This document shows, piece after piece, positions 11,866-20,079 of a stretch of 64,000 bases of DNA. Below the pieces are notes generated by a model. It was not told the DNA's origin. It was given only the letters and a program-made list of their open reading frames with translations, and did not search any database. The first letter of the stretch is position 1. Each line of letters starts with the position of its first letter. This DNA is from Streptomyces monashensis (GTDB lineage Bacteria; Actinomycetota; Actinomycetes; Streptomycetales; Streptomycetaceae), in contig NZ_MLYO01000020.1 of NCBI RefSeq assembly GCF_001866665.1, positions 1 to 64,000 of the forward strand, written 5' to 3'. Both the position numbers and the translations under genes were made by a program.

Positions 11866-12486
11866 ATGACTGCCATGACCACGGGTAACAGCCGCGCCGA
11901 CGCCAACCGGCGTCGCATCCTCGACGTCGCCCTCGCGGAACTGCTGCGCGACCCCGACGCCTCCATGGACCAGATCGCGCGCGCCGCGGGGGTCGTACGG
12001 CGGACGGTGTACGGCCATTTCCCCAGCCGCGAGGCGCTGATCAGCACGCTGGTCGACGAGGCCGTGGCGGCGCTGGCCGACGCGGACGCGGGCGCCCGCA
12101 GGGAGGTCGCCGACCCGGCGGAGGCGGTGGCCCGGTCGGTGCTCGCGATCTGGGAGATCGCCGACCGCTACCGGCTGCTGGTCGCGCTCGCCCAGCGCAC
12201 GGTCACCGTCCAGGGCATCCGCGAACGCCTCGCCCCGCTGCGCGCGAACAAGGTCCGGCTGCTGGAACGCGGGCTGGAGAAGGGCGTGTTCAGCTCACCG
12301 CTGCCGGCCCCGGCGCTGGCGTACGTGCACGAGCAGCTGCTGTTCGCCGTGATGGAGGCGGTGAACGACGGCCTCCTGACCGCGGCGGAGGCGGGCCGCT
12401 CGGCCACGGTCACGGTCCTGACCGCGGCGGGCGTGCCCGCCTCGACGGCCACCGAGCTGGTGGCCGAGGTGAGTGAGGAGTCGTAG
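11866..12486 (+). CDS. TetR-family repressor of the adjacent exporter
   Basis: 206 aa. The helix-turn-helix is at about 30-55 (MDQIARAAGVVRRTVYGHFPSR) and the rest is a helical ligand-binding domain. ATG 11866 has a GGAGGG ribosome site; the frame extends upstream through the operator region but has no sensible start there. Divergent from the DHA2 exporter across three palindromes, the usual arrangement for a drug-responsive local repressor that also represses itself. Confidence 0.92.
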   Translation: MTAMTTGNSRADANRRRILDVALAELLRDPDASMDQIARAAGVVRRTVYGHFPSREALISTLVDEAVAALADADAGARREVADPAEAVARSVLAIWEIADRYRLLVALAQRTVTVQGIRERLAPLRANKVRLLERGLEKGVFSSPLPAPALAYVHEQLLFAVMEAVNDGLLTAAEAGRSATVTVLTAAGVPASTATELVAEVSEES

Positions 12487-12513
12487 CGGCGCCGTAGCGG
12501 TGCCGTGGACATG

Positions 12514-12554
12514 CCGGATGCCCGGCCCCGGTTCAGGCGGGGCCGGACATCCGG
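12514..12554. terminator. Bidirectional hairpin between convergent genes
   Basis: A stem of CCGGATG + CCGGCCCCG (12514-12530) pairs with CGGGGCCGG + CATCCGG (12538-12554), with one mismatch and a 7-base loop. It sits between the convergent TetR and dctA genes. A T-run is lacking, as is common in Streptomyces. Confidence 0.8.
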
Positions 12555-12568
12555 AGCTTCTTTCGCGG

Positions 12569-13948
12569 TCAGGCCTTGGCCAGCTCCTCCTCGCGCCGCT
12601 CGGGCACCTCGGCCGCCGTCCCGTGGCCCTCGTCCATGAGTGTCGTCTCGTCGAAGGGCAGCTCACCGGCGAGCACCCGCCGCACCCGCTCCTTGTCGAT
12701 CTCCTTGGTCCAGGTGCCGACGAGCACCGTCGCCACGGCGTTGCCCGCGAAGTTGGTCAGCGCGCGGGCCTCGCTCATGAAGCGGTCGATGCCGACGATC
12801 AGACCGACGCCGTCGACCAGCGCGGGCTTGTGCGACTGGAGGCCGCCGGCCAGGGTCGCGAGACCGGCGCCGCTGACGCCCGCCGCGCCCTTGGACGCCA
12901 GCAGCAGGAAGAGCAGCAGCGGGATCTGCTCGCCGATCGACATCGGTGTGCCGAGGGCGTCCGCGATGTAGAGCGACGCCATGGTCATGTAGATCATCGT
13001 GCCGTCGAGGTTGAACGAGTACCCGGTCGGCACGGTGATGCCGACGACCGGCTTGCTGACGCCCAGGTGCTCCATCTTCGCGATGAGCCGCGGCAGCGCG
13101 GACTCGGAGGAGGAGGTGGACAGGATCAGCAGGAACTCACGGGCGAGGTACTTGCACAGCGAGAAGACGTTCAGCCCCGCGACGATCCGCAGGACCGCGC
13201 CGAGCACCACGAAGACGAACAGGACACAGGTGATGTAGAAGCCGAGCATCAGCACGGCGAGGCTCTTGAGCGCGTCGACGCCGGCCGAGCCGGTCACGGC
13301 CGCGATGGCGCCGAAGGCACCGACGGGCGCCAGCCACATGATCATCGCCAGGATGCGGAAGACGAGCCGCTGGATGTGCTCGACGCCGCGCAGCACCGGC
13401 TGTCCGGCCGAGCCCATGGCCTGGAGCGCGAACCCGGCGAGCAGGGCGATCAGCAGCGTCTGGAGCACCTCGCCCTGGGTGAAGGCGGAGACGAACGTGG
13501 TCGGGATGATCGACAGCACGAAGTCGACGGGCCCCAGCGCCTTGCTGTCCACCTGGGCGTGCCCGGTGTGCTTGAGCGCCTCGGTCAGGTGCAGCCCGTC
13601 ACCCGGGTGGAGCACGTTGCCGACGACGAGACCGATGGCGAGCGCGACCAGCGACATCACCAGGAAGTAGCCGAGGGCGATACCGCCGACGGCGCCGACC
13701 TTGGCGGCCTTGCGGACGGACCCGATGCCGAGCACGATCGTGCAGAAGATGATCGGCGAGATCATCATCTTGATCAGGTTGACGAAACCGGTTCCGAGCG
13801 GCTTCAGCTGGACGGCCGCATCGGGCCAGATGAGCCCCACGGCGATGCCGAGCACGACCGCCGCGATCACGGCGATGTACAGGTAATGAGTCCGGTCCCG
13901 CTTCACGCGGGGTACGGCTGGTGCCGTATCGGGGGTGCTGGCGGCCAC
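12569..13948 (-). CDS. dctA: C4-dicarboxylate/cation symporter (DctA)
   Basis: 459 aa, DAACS family. It imports fumarate, malate or succinate with sodium or protons. Family signatures are the Ser-rich SSSSESALPRLIAKME loop, GYSFNLDGTMIYMTMASLYIA, the helical hairpin ASKGAAGVSGAGLATLAGG and the substrate-site segment VGIDRFMSEARALTN. The GTG at 13948 was chosen because AAGGAGGG lies 6 bases upstream; longer starts would add a non-conserved tail. The divergent CitA/CitB-type sensor and regulator very likely control it. Confidence 0.93.
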   Translation of the reverse strand: MAASTPDTAPAVPRVKRDRTHYLYIAVIAAVVLGIAVGLIWPDAAVQLKPLGTGFVNLIKMMISPIIFCTIVLGIGSVRKAAKVGAVGGIALGYFLVMSLVALAIGLVVGNVLHPGDGLHLTEALKHTGHAQVDSKALGPVDFVLSIIPTTFVSAFTQGEVLQTLLIALLAGFALQAMGSAGQPVLRGVEHIQRLVFRILAMIMWLAPVGAFGAIAAVTGSAGVDALKSLAVLMLGFYITCVLFVFVVLGAVLRIVAGLNVFSLCKYLAREFLLILSTSSSESALPRLIAKMEHLGVSKPVVGITVPTGYSFNLDGTMIYMTMASLYIADALGTPMSIGEQIPLLLFLLLASKGAAGVSGAGLATLAGGLQSHKPALVDGVGLIVGIDRFMSEARALTNFAGNAVATVLVGTWTKEIDKERVRRVLAGELPFDETTLMDEGHGTAAEVPERREEELAKA

Positions 13949-14101
13949 GGCTGCCCTCCTTGACGTCTTCGTCGGCATCACCGGCGTGCGGCTCACGTCC
14001 GGGGGTGTTGTGGGGGATGCCGTGACTATCTCCCGGCCTGTGAGGGCGGTCACCCTTCCGTTCATTTAGTTCACACTTAACCGAGGGGGCACACTGCTGA
14101 C

Positions 14102-15751
14102 ATGCGCGTTCCCTCCCTCCCCCGACCTCGCAGCCTGGCGGGCCAGCTGTTCGCCGTGCAGGCCGTGCTGATCGCGCTGGTCGTGGCCGGGTACGCGCTG
14201 TTCACCTACGTCAGCGACCGGCAGCAGGCCCAGGACGCGGCGCAGCGCCAGGTCGTCGCGGTGGCCCGGTCCATCGCGGACGCCCCCTCGGTCCGCTCGG
14301 CCGTCCGCACCGCGAACCCCTCGGCCGTGCTCCAGCCCTACGCCCTCCAGGTCACCCGGGACGCGGACGTCGACTTCGTGACGATCATGAACACGGACGG
14401 CATCCGCTGGACGCACCCCGACCCGTCGCAGATCGGCAAGCGGTTCCTCGGCCGTATCGACCCCGCCCTGCACGGCCACACCTTCACCGAGACCTACACC
14501 GGCACCCTCGGCCCGTCCGTCCGCGCGGTGACCCCGGTCGAGGACGGCGGCCGCGTCATCGGCCTGGTCAGCGCCGGCATCAAGGTCGAGGCGATCAGCG
14601 AACGGGTCCAGGGCCAGGTCACGGCCCTGCTCGGGGTGGCCGGCGGCACCCTGCTGCTGGGCGCGGTCGGCACGTACGTCGTCAACGCGCGCCTGCGCCG
14701 CCACACCCACGGCATGAACGCCACCGAGCTGAGCCGGATGCACGACTACCACCAGGCGGCGCTGCACGCGGTCCGCGAGGGGCTGCTGATGCTGGACGGG
14801 CAGTACAGGGTGGCGTTGATCAACGACGGCGGGCGGGAGCTGCTGGGGGTGGGGCGCGAGGAGGAGGTGATCGGGCACTCGGTGGCGGACCTCGGCCTGC
14901 CGGGCCCGCTGACGGGTGCACTGCTGTCGTCGGAGCCGAGGGTGGACGAGGTGTACCTGACGGCGTCCCGGGTCCTGGTGGTGAACACCTCCCCGGTGTC
15001 GGGAGGCGAGCGGCGCGGCACGGTCGTCACCTTGCGCGACGTGACCGAACTCCAGGCGCTGACGGGCGAGTTGGACTCGGAACGCGGCTTCACCCAGGCC
15101 CTGCGTTCCCAGGCGCACGAAGCCGCCAACCGCCTCCACACGGTCGTCTCGCTGATCGAGCTGGGCCGGGCCGAGGAGGCGGTGGCGTTCGCCACGGCGG
15201 AGCTGGAGCTGGCGCAGGCCCTGACCGACCAGGTGGTGGCGGCGGTGCGCGAGCCGGTGCTGGCCGCGCTGCTGCTCGGCAAGACGGCCCAGGCCAACGA
15301 GCGGGGCGTGGAGCTGGTCGTCTCCCCCGACAGCCGCCTGGACGACGGCCTGCTGCCGGCGGAGCTGTCCTCCCGCGACCTGGTCACGATCCTCGGCAAC
15401 CTGATCGACAACGCGGTGGACGCGGCGCAGGGCAGCGCCGGGGCGCGGGTGACGGTCACGGCGTACGCCTCGGACAGCGACGTGGTCCTGCGGGTGACCG
15501 ACACCGGCCCCGGTGTCGACCCGGCCCATGCCGACCTGGTATTCCAGCGGGGGTTCTCCACCAAGCCGGCCGGGCCCGGCGGGCGGGGGCTCGGGCTGGC
15601 CCTGGTCCGGCAGGCGGTGGCCCGCCACGAGGGCACGCTGACGGTGGCGGAGTCCGACGACGACGGCGCGGACGGCGAGGGCGGAGCGGTGTTCGAGGTG
15701 CGGTTGCCGACGCGTACGGCTTCCCCGCTGCCGGGAGGCGACACGACATGA
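14102..15751 (+). CDS. CitA/DcuS-type sensor histidine kinase
   Basis: 549 aa. TM1 is at about 13-37, followed by an extracytoplasmic PAS-like sensor (about 38-175), TM2 at about 179-200, a cytoplasmic PAS (about 215-315), and a SpoB-type phosphoacceptor box with His339 in QAHEAANRLH. The ATPase domain has NLIDNAVDA, DTGPGVD and GGRGLGLALV. This is the architecture of di/tricarboxylate sensors (CitA, DcuS, DctS). It overlaps the response regulator by ATGA and is divergent from dctA, so dicarboxylates are the likely ligand. Confidence 0.93.
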   Translation: MRVPSLPRPRSLAGQLFAVQAVLIALVVAGYALFTYVSDRQQAQDAAQRQVVAVARSIADAPSVRSAVRTANPSAVLQPYALQVTRDADVDFVTIMNTDGIRWTHPDPSQIGKRFLGRIDPALHGHTFTETYTGTLGPSVRAVTPVEDGGRVIGLVSAGIKVEAISERVQGQVTALLGVAGGTLLLGAVGTYVVNARLRRHTHGMNATELSRMHDYHQAALHAVREGLLMLDGQYRVALINDGGRELLGVGREEEVIGHSVADLGLPGPLTGALLSSEPRVDEVYLTASRVLVVNTSPVSGGERRGTVVTLRDVTELQALTGELDSERGFTQALRSQAHEAANRLHTVVSLIELGRAEEAVAFATAELELAQALTDQVVAAVREPVLAALLLGKTAQANERGVELVVSPDSRLDDGLLPAELSSRDLVTILGNLIDNAVDAAQGSAGARVTVTAYASDSDVVLRVTDTGPGVDPAHADLVFQRGFSTKPAGPGGRGLGLALVRQAVARHEGTLTVAESDDDGADGEGGAVFEVRLPTRTASPLPGGDTT

Positions 15752-16437
15752 CGGATGAACCGGCGATCAGGGTGCTGGTGGTCGAGGACGACCCGGTGGC
15801 CGCGGACGCGCACGTGCTGTACGTCGGCCGGGTGCCGGGGTTCGTCGCGGTCGGCAAGGCCCACACGGGCGCGGAGGCACGCCGCGTCCTGGACCGCACG
15901 CCCGTGGACCTCCTCCTGCTGGACCTCCACCTCCCCGACGTGCACGGCCTCCAGTTCGCCCGCTCCCTGCGCGCGGCCGGCCATCACGCGGACGTCATAG
16001 CGGTGACCTCGGCCCGCGACCTCACGGTGGTCCGCGAGGGCGTCTCCCTGGGCGTCGTCCAGTACGTCCTGAAGCCCTTCACCTTCGCGACCCTCCGCGA
16101 CCGCCTGGTCCGCTACGCCGAGTTCCACGCCGCGGCCGGCGAGGCGAGCGGCCAGGACGAGGTCGACCGCGCCCTGGCCACCCTCCGGGCACCGTCGCCC
16201 GCGGCCCTGCCCAAGGGGCTGAGCGCCCCGACGCTGGAACGCGTGACGGCGGCACTGCGGGAGGCCTCGGAGGGCCTCACGGCAGCGGGCCTGGCGGAGT
16301 CGGTGGGCATCTCCCGCATCACCGCCCGACGCTACCTGGAGCATCTGGTGGACTCAGGCCGAGCCGGACGCAGCCCGCTGTACGGGCAGGTGGGAAGGCC
16401 GGAGCTGGTGTACCGGTGGGTGGCACAGGGGCGGTGA
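15748..16437 (+). CDS. CitB/DcuR-type response regulator
   Basis: 229 aa. The receiver domain has EDD at 13-15, phosphoacceptor Asp59 in LLLLDLHLP and Lys of VLKPF; the C-terminal winged helix (about 160-225) contains SVGISRITARRYLEHLV, as in CitB/DcuR proteins. It pairs with the kinase encoded immediately upstream (ATGA overlap). The probable target is the divergent dctA promoter. Confidence 0.93.
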   Translation: MTDEPAIRVLVVEDDPVAADAHVLYVGRVPGFVAVGKAHTGAEARRVLDRTPVDLLLLDLHLPDVHGLQFARSLRAAGHHADVIAVTSARDLTVVREGVSLGVVQYVLKPFTFATLRDRLVRYAEFHAAAGEASGQDEVDRALATLRAPSPAALPKGLSAPTLERVTAALREASEGLTAAGLAESVGISRITARRYLEHLVDSGRAGRSPLYGQVGRPELVYRWVAQGR

Positions 16438-16450
16438 GGGCCGGAAAGTC

Positions 16451-18607
16451 TCAGCATCGTGGCGCCATGCCGTCCGCAATACGGACCGCACGGCGGGCAT
16501 GATCTGCGTTCCGGGCGTCGCCCGCACGGTCGTAGGCCTCGGCGGCCCGCAGCCAGTACGAGCGTGCCCGCTCCGATTCACCGGCGCCGTCATGGATCAG
16601 GCCAAGAGCGTAGAGGGTTTTTGCGGCACCGTGCCGGTCTCCGAACTCCTCTGCCACAACCAGGGCTTCACGACAGGCAGCCATCGCCTCGTCCGATTTC
16701 CCGCACGCGTCGAGCGCGAGTCCGTAGCCGTGCCGGGCGCGGCTCTCGCGGAGCCGGTCACCGGTCTCGCGGTAGAGGTCGATGGCCCGCCTCACGGTCT
16801 CGGCCGCCTCCCTCGCCCTGCCGGACTTGCGGAGTACCACAGCCAGGTTGGTGCGCACGGCGGCCTCGTGGTGCCGGTCCCCGGCGCTCCGGAAGCAGCC
16901 GAGAGCGTGGTCGAAGGCACTGATCGCGTCATCGAAACGCCCAATATCCACGAACGAGATACCCAGGTTGCACGCCGCCTGAGCCGCGTGGCTCTCCTGC
17001 CCGCTGGCCTGGTAGAGGTCGAAGGCCTGCCGAAATGCCTCGATCGCCTGTCCTACCCGCCCTGTGTCCCGCAGCGAGATTCCCGTCCTGTTGCAGGCCT
17101 CGGCCTCGCAGTCCGTGTCACCAGTTCGCCGAGCGGCAACCTGGGCAGCACGGCCGACGGCGACTCCGTCGTCGAAGTACCGGCGGAACTGCAGATATTC
17201 GTGCACATGATGGGCCAGCAGGAAGACACCCCCTGAGAGCTGTGAATCGGCCGCCCACTGAGTGGCCGCCACGAGGTTTTGACGCTCCTTGTCGAACCAG
17301 GCAAAGGCTTCCCCGCGGTCGCGGAACGGCTGGAATCGGATGCTCCGGGGTGAGGGGGCATCAGGGCCTGTACGCACATGTGTGTCCGCCGCACTGGCCC
17401 GTTCCAGATAGAAGCAGATCGCCAGTCCCCGGACTGCAGTGCGCTCTTTCGTCGTCGCCTTGCCCACGGCGTACTCCCGGACGAGATCGTGCAACCTCCA
17501 CCGCTCCCGATGGCTCCCCCTCGCCACCAGATGCGCCCGTTCGAGGGCGGCCAGCAGGCCACGCGCCGCACGATCCCGCTTCCCTTGGAGTGACTCGACC
17601 ACGGCCAACCCTGACTCCGTACCGGGCAGCAGTGCGAAGAGACGCAGTAGACGGGCCTCCGCAGCGGGCAGCCTTCGGTAGGAGAGATCAAAAGTGGCAC
17701 GCACGCTGCGCTCACCGTCGTTCAGGCAGTCGATACGGCTCTGCGCCTCCGTCAGTTCGGTGACGAGTTCGTACACGGGAGCGCCCGGGTCGGTGGACAG
17801 CAACGCGGCAGCGATGTGCAGCGCCAGCGGTAGCCGACCGCACAGTTCCGCCAACAGGCCGGCCGACTGGGGGTCGTCCGTGATCCGCGTGTCGGCGGGG
17901 TCCGCTGCCCGCAGCGCACGCTCGAGGAGACCGACAGCGGCGTCCACCGGCAGTTCACCGAGAGGCAGCCGACGCGCGCCCAGCGCGGCGAGTCGGTGCC
18001 GTGAGGTGGCCAGGACCCGGTGTTCGGAGCGCCCCGGCAGCAGGGGCCAGACCTGCCCCGCGGAGGAGGCATTGTCGGTGAGTAGGAGAAGCGGACCTCG
18101 GTCCCGGGCAATGCCCGCGAGCTTCATGCGGTACAGGGCGCCGCGTTCCTCGGCGCCCCTGGGAAGGTCATCGGGCGCTACGCCCAGCGCCCGGAGCAGC
18201 GCCTGAAGGGCGAGGTCCGCCGTGACGGGAGTTTCCTCATAGCCGTGCAGGTCGACGAAGAGGGAACCGCCGGGGAACCATCCCCTGCCGCAAGCCTCGT
18301 GCGCTGCCGCCAACGCGAGCGCGGTCTTGCCGACACCGCCGAGGCCCGAGACAGCCGTGACGAGAACGGCAGCTGACGCATCCGATGCATGGGGATCCAG
18401 GGCGTCGAGGAGCGCGCGCAGTTCCAGCTCGCGCCCCGTGAAACCGGACGGCATGGCGGGGAGGGATTCGAGGGCGGTAGGGGCGGCACCGTAGTGATGA
18501 TGGCTGTGGTGGTGCTCGGCCTTTCCGGTCACGGGACCGATGAACACGCCGTCCCGGAAATCGACGTGATCGTGGCCGGAGTTGCGGTCATTGGATTCGC
18601 CTTGCAT
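16451..18607 (-). CDS. NB-ARC/TPR STAND ATPase A (NLR-like), with N-terminal tag
   Basis: 718 aa from ATG 18607 (GTG 18619 is an alternative). The N-terminus carries a short motif at 13-29, DHVDFRDGVFIGPVTGK, then a His-rich linker. The NB-ARC ATPase starts at GFTGRELELRALL, with Walker A GLGGVGKT at 88-95, LLLLTDNASSAGQ (Walker B region), LATSR (sensor) and GRLPLALHIAA (GLPLA motif). The C-terminal third is at least five TPR repeats of about 40 residues. Such STAND proteins switch on ATP binding and oligomerise to activate a partner. Encoded 48 bases downstream of the membrane-protein gene on the same strand. It is a paralogue of the protein at 20069-22045. Confidence 0.88.
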   Translation of the reverse strand: MQGESNDRNSGHDHVDFRDGVFIGPVTGKAEHHHSHHHYGAAPTALESLPAMPSGFTGRELELRALLDALDPHASDASAAVLVTAVSGLGGVGKTALALAAAHEACGRGWFPGGSLFVDLHGYEETPVTADLALQALLRALGVAPDDLPRGAEERGALYRMKLAGIARDRGPLLLLTDNASSAGQVWPLLPGRSEHRVLATSRHRLAALGARRLPLGELPVDAAVGLLERALRAADPADTRITDDPQSAGLLAELCGRLPLALHIAAALLSTDPGAPVYELVTELTEAQSRIDCLNDGERSVRATFDLSYRRLPAAEARLLRLFALLPGTESGLAVVESLQGKRDRAARGLLAALERAHLVARGSHRERWRLHDLVREYAVGKATTKERTAVRGLAICFYLERASAADTHVRTGPDAPSPRSIRFQPFRDRGEAFAWFDKERQNLVAATQWAADSQLSGGVFLLAHHVHEYLQFRRYFDDGVAVGRAAQVAARRTGDTDCEAEACNRTGISLRDTGRVGQAIEAFRQAFDLYQASGQESHAAQAACNLGISFVDIGRFDDAISAFDHALGCFRSAGDRHHEAAVRTNLAVVLRKSGRAREAAETVRRAIDLYRETGDRLRESRARHGYGLALDACGKSDEAMAACREALVVAEEFGDRHGAAKTLYALGLIHDGAGESERARSYWLRAAEAYDRAGDARNADHARRAVRIADGMAPRC

Positions 18608-18654
18608 TGCGTCGCCCACCCGAGATCGTCAACACTCGCACGGTACGCCGCATT

Positions 18655-19203
18655 TCACTCCGACGCGGCGAATCCCGCATACGACACGACCTGTACCCCC
18701 AGGCCGCCCACCGCCAGCGCCTCCAGCACGGAGACCGCGACGAGCAGCCCACCGCCGTCCCCCGCCGCCCAGAACAGCACGAGGGCCGCCAACGGCACGA
18801 CGCAGAAGGCCGTCAGGTCCACCATGCACTGAATGGCCTTGCGCGACCTGCGGCGTGCGTCAGTGCGGTGATCCGTTTCCCAGCGAAAGGCACAAGGGGC
18901 GTCGGGGGTGCCCGCGAGTCGGGTCAGTCGCGGCCCCAGGTCCTCACGTACGTACGCCCCGATCGCCGAGATCTTCTGATCGTTCACGAGATACGTCCAC
19001 CCGAGTACGACGCACACCGGCGGCAACGCCAGCAGCATCGACGACTGCTTGGCCTGAGCGGCGGCGGCGATGACGGCGGCCACCACGGTGAGGGTGACGT
19101 ACAGCAGATTGTCCCGGAACCCGATCCGTGCCTTCTGTTCGTCCTTGAGCGTCTGGTACTCGGTGAGCAGCAACTGCCCCACGGTGACATCGCGTTCCGG
19201 CAC
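18655..19203 (-). CDS. Four-helix membrane protein of the NB-ARC locus
   Basis: 182 aa from GTG 19203, with a strong GGGGGAAGGGG ribosome site. The soluble N-terminus (1-30, EYQTLKDEQKARIGFRDN) leads to a helical pair at about 33-51 and 55-73, a charged cytoplasmic linker (74-126), and a second pair at 127-147 and 151-176. No enzymatic motif is visible. The position of the first pair after an EYxxLKxEQxxRI helix resembles two-helix membrane modules linked to bacterial conflict systems (SLATT-like), but membership of a named family is not certain. It could be a membrane effector or an anchor for NB-ARC protein A. Confidence 0.78.
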   Translation of the reverse strand: MPERDVTVGQLLLTEYQTLKDEQKARIGFRDNLLYVTLTVVAAVIAAAAQAKQSSMLLALPPVCVVLGWTYLVNDQKISAIGAYVREDLGPRLTRLAGTPDAPCAFRWETDHRTDARRRSRKAIQCMVDLTAFCVVPLAALVLFWAAGDGGGLLVAVSVLEALAVGGLGVQVVSYAGFAASE

Positions 19204-19236
19204 TCCAGCCCCTTCCCCCGGCAGTACTTTGAGAGT

Positions 19237-20079
19237 GTGCCGAAGACTCGACCCACCATTCTGATCCTCACCGCACTCGCCTTGGAATACGCGGCCATAC
19301 GCCCATACATCGAGGATCGCGAGGAACGTGTCCATCACAACGGGACCCGTGTCGAGATCGGCAGGCTGCCCGACAGCCCCTGGCAGGTCGCGATCAGCGA
19401 GTTGGGCGTGGGCGCCGAACGGACCGCGACGCTCGCCGCGCAGCTGATCGAGTGGCTGAGGCCGCAGGCCGTGTTCTTCGTGGGGGTCGCCGGCAGCCTG
19501 AAGAACGACATCGGCATCGGTGACGTCGTGGTCGGCACCCAGGTGTACGAGATCCACGGCGGCAAGCAGACGAGCGAGGGCTTCAAGGTACGGCCCAAAG
19601 CCCTGCCCGGCTCACACGCACTGGAACAGGCGGCTCGGTCAGCGGCACGGGACCTGGACGACGTGGAGGTGCACTTCGCACCGATCGCCACCGGTGACGT
19701 GGTGCTGGCCGACTCCGAGTCCGAGATCGCGCGCTTCATCGAGTCGAACTACAACGACGCCGGGGCGATCGAGATGGAGGGGTCTGGGGCGGCCAACGCG
19801 GCGCATTTCAGTGGCCAGTTGGACGCACTCGTCATCCGGGGCGTCAGCGACCACGCGAACGCCGCGAAGGATGGGGCCGACGCCGGCGGCTCGCAGAAGC
19901 TGGCGGCGGCGCAGGCGGCCTCGGTGACGGTGGCGGTGCTGCGGAAGCACTTGCCTCGCGGCAGGGGTTCCGCCGACTCCGAGGAGGGTCCTCAAGAACG
20001 CCACACGGATGACCACATCGACTTCCGAGGCGCGACCTTCTACGGCCCCGTCACGGGAAAGCAGGGCTGTGGCCGGTAG
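19237..20079 (+). CDS. MTA/SAH nucleosidase-like (PNP/UDP phosphorylase superfamily) protein
   Basis: 280 aa from GTG 19237. Residues 1-240 form a nucleoside phosphorylase/nucleosidase fold: catalytic-type Glu17 in ALALEYAAI, FFVGVAGSLKNDIGIGDVVVG (82-100), nucleoside-binding IEMEGSGAANAA (Met180, Glu181) and Asp205 in GVSDHAN. These match the catalytic set of 5'-methylthioadenosine/S-adenosylhomocysteine nucleosidase, so it is probably active on a nucleoside or nucleotide. The C-terminus (259-275) carries the motif DHIDFRGATFYGPVTGK shared with NB-ARC protein A and ends five codons later. NB-ARC protein B follows in the +1 frame and overlaps it. Such domains occur as effectors in predicted STAND conflict systems. 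Confidence 0.85.
   Translation: MPKTRPTILILTALALEYAAIRPYIEDREERVHHNGTRVEIGRLPDSPWQVAISELGVGAERTATLAAQLIEWLRPQAVFFVGVAGSLKNDIGIGDVVVGTQVYEIHGGKQTSEGFKVRPKALPGSHALEQAARSAARDLDDVEVHFAPIATGDVVLADSESEIARFIESNYNDAGAIEMEGSGAANAAHFSGQLDALVIRGVSDHANAAKDGADAGGSQKLAAAQAASVTVAVLRKHLPRGRGSADSEEGPQERHTDDHIDFRGATFYGPVTGKQGCGR

Noticed and set aside
20053..20061. G-GGA-AAG heptamer as a -1 frameshift site joining the nucleosidase to NB-ARC B
   Set aside because: The heptamer is in the right phase for -1 slippage, but NB-ARC B is in the +1 (or -2) frame, so a -1 shift would not enter it.
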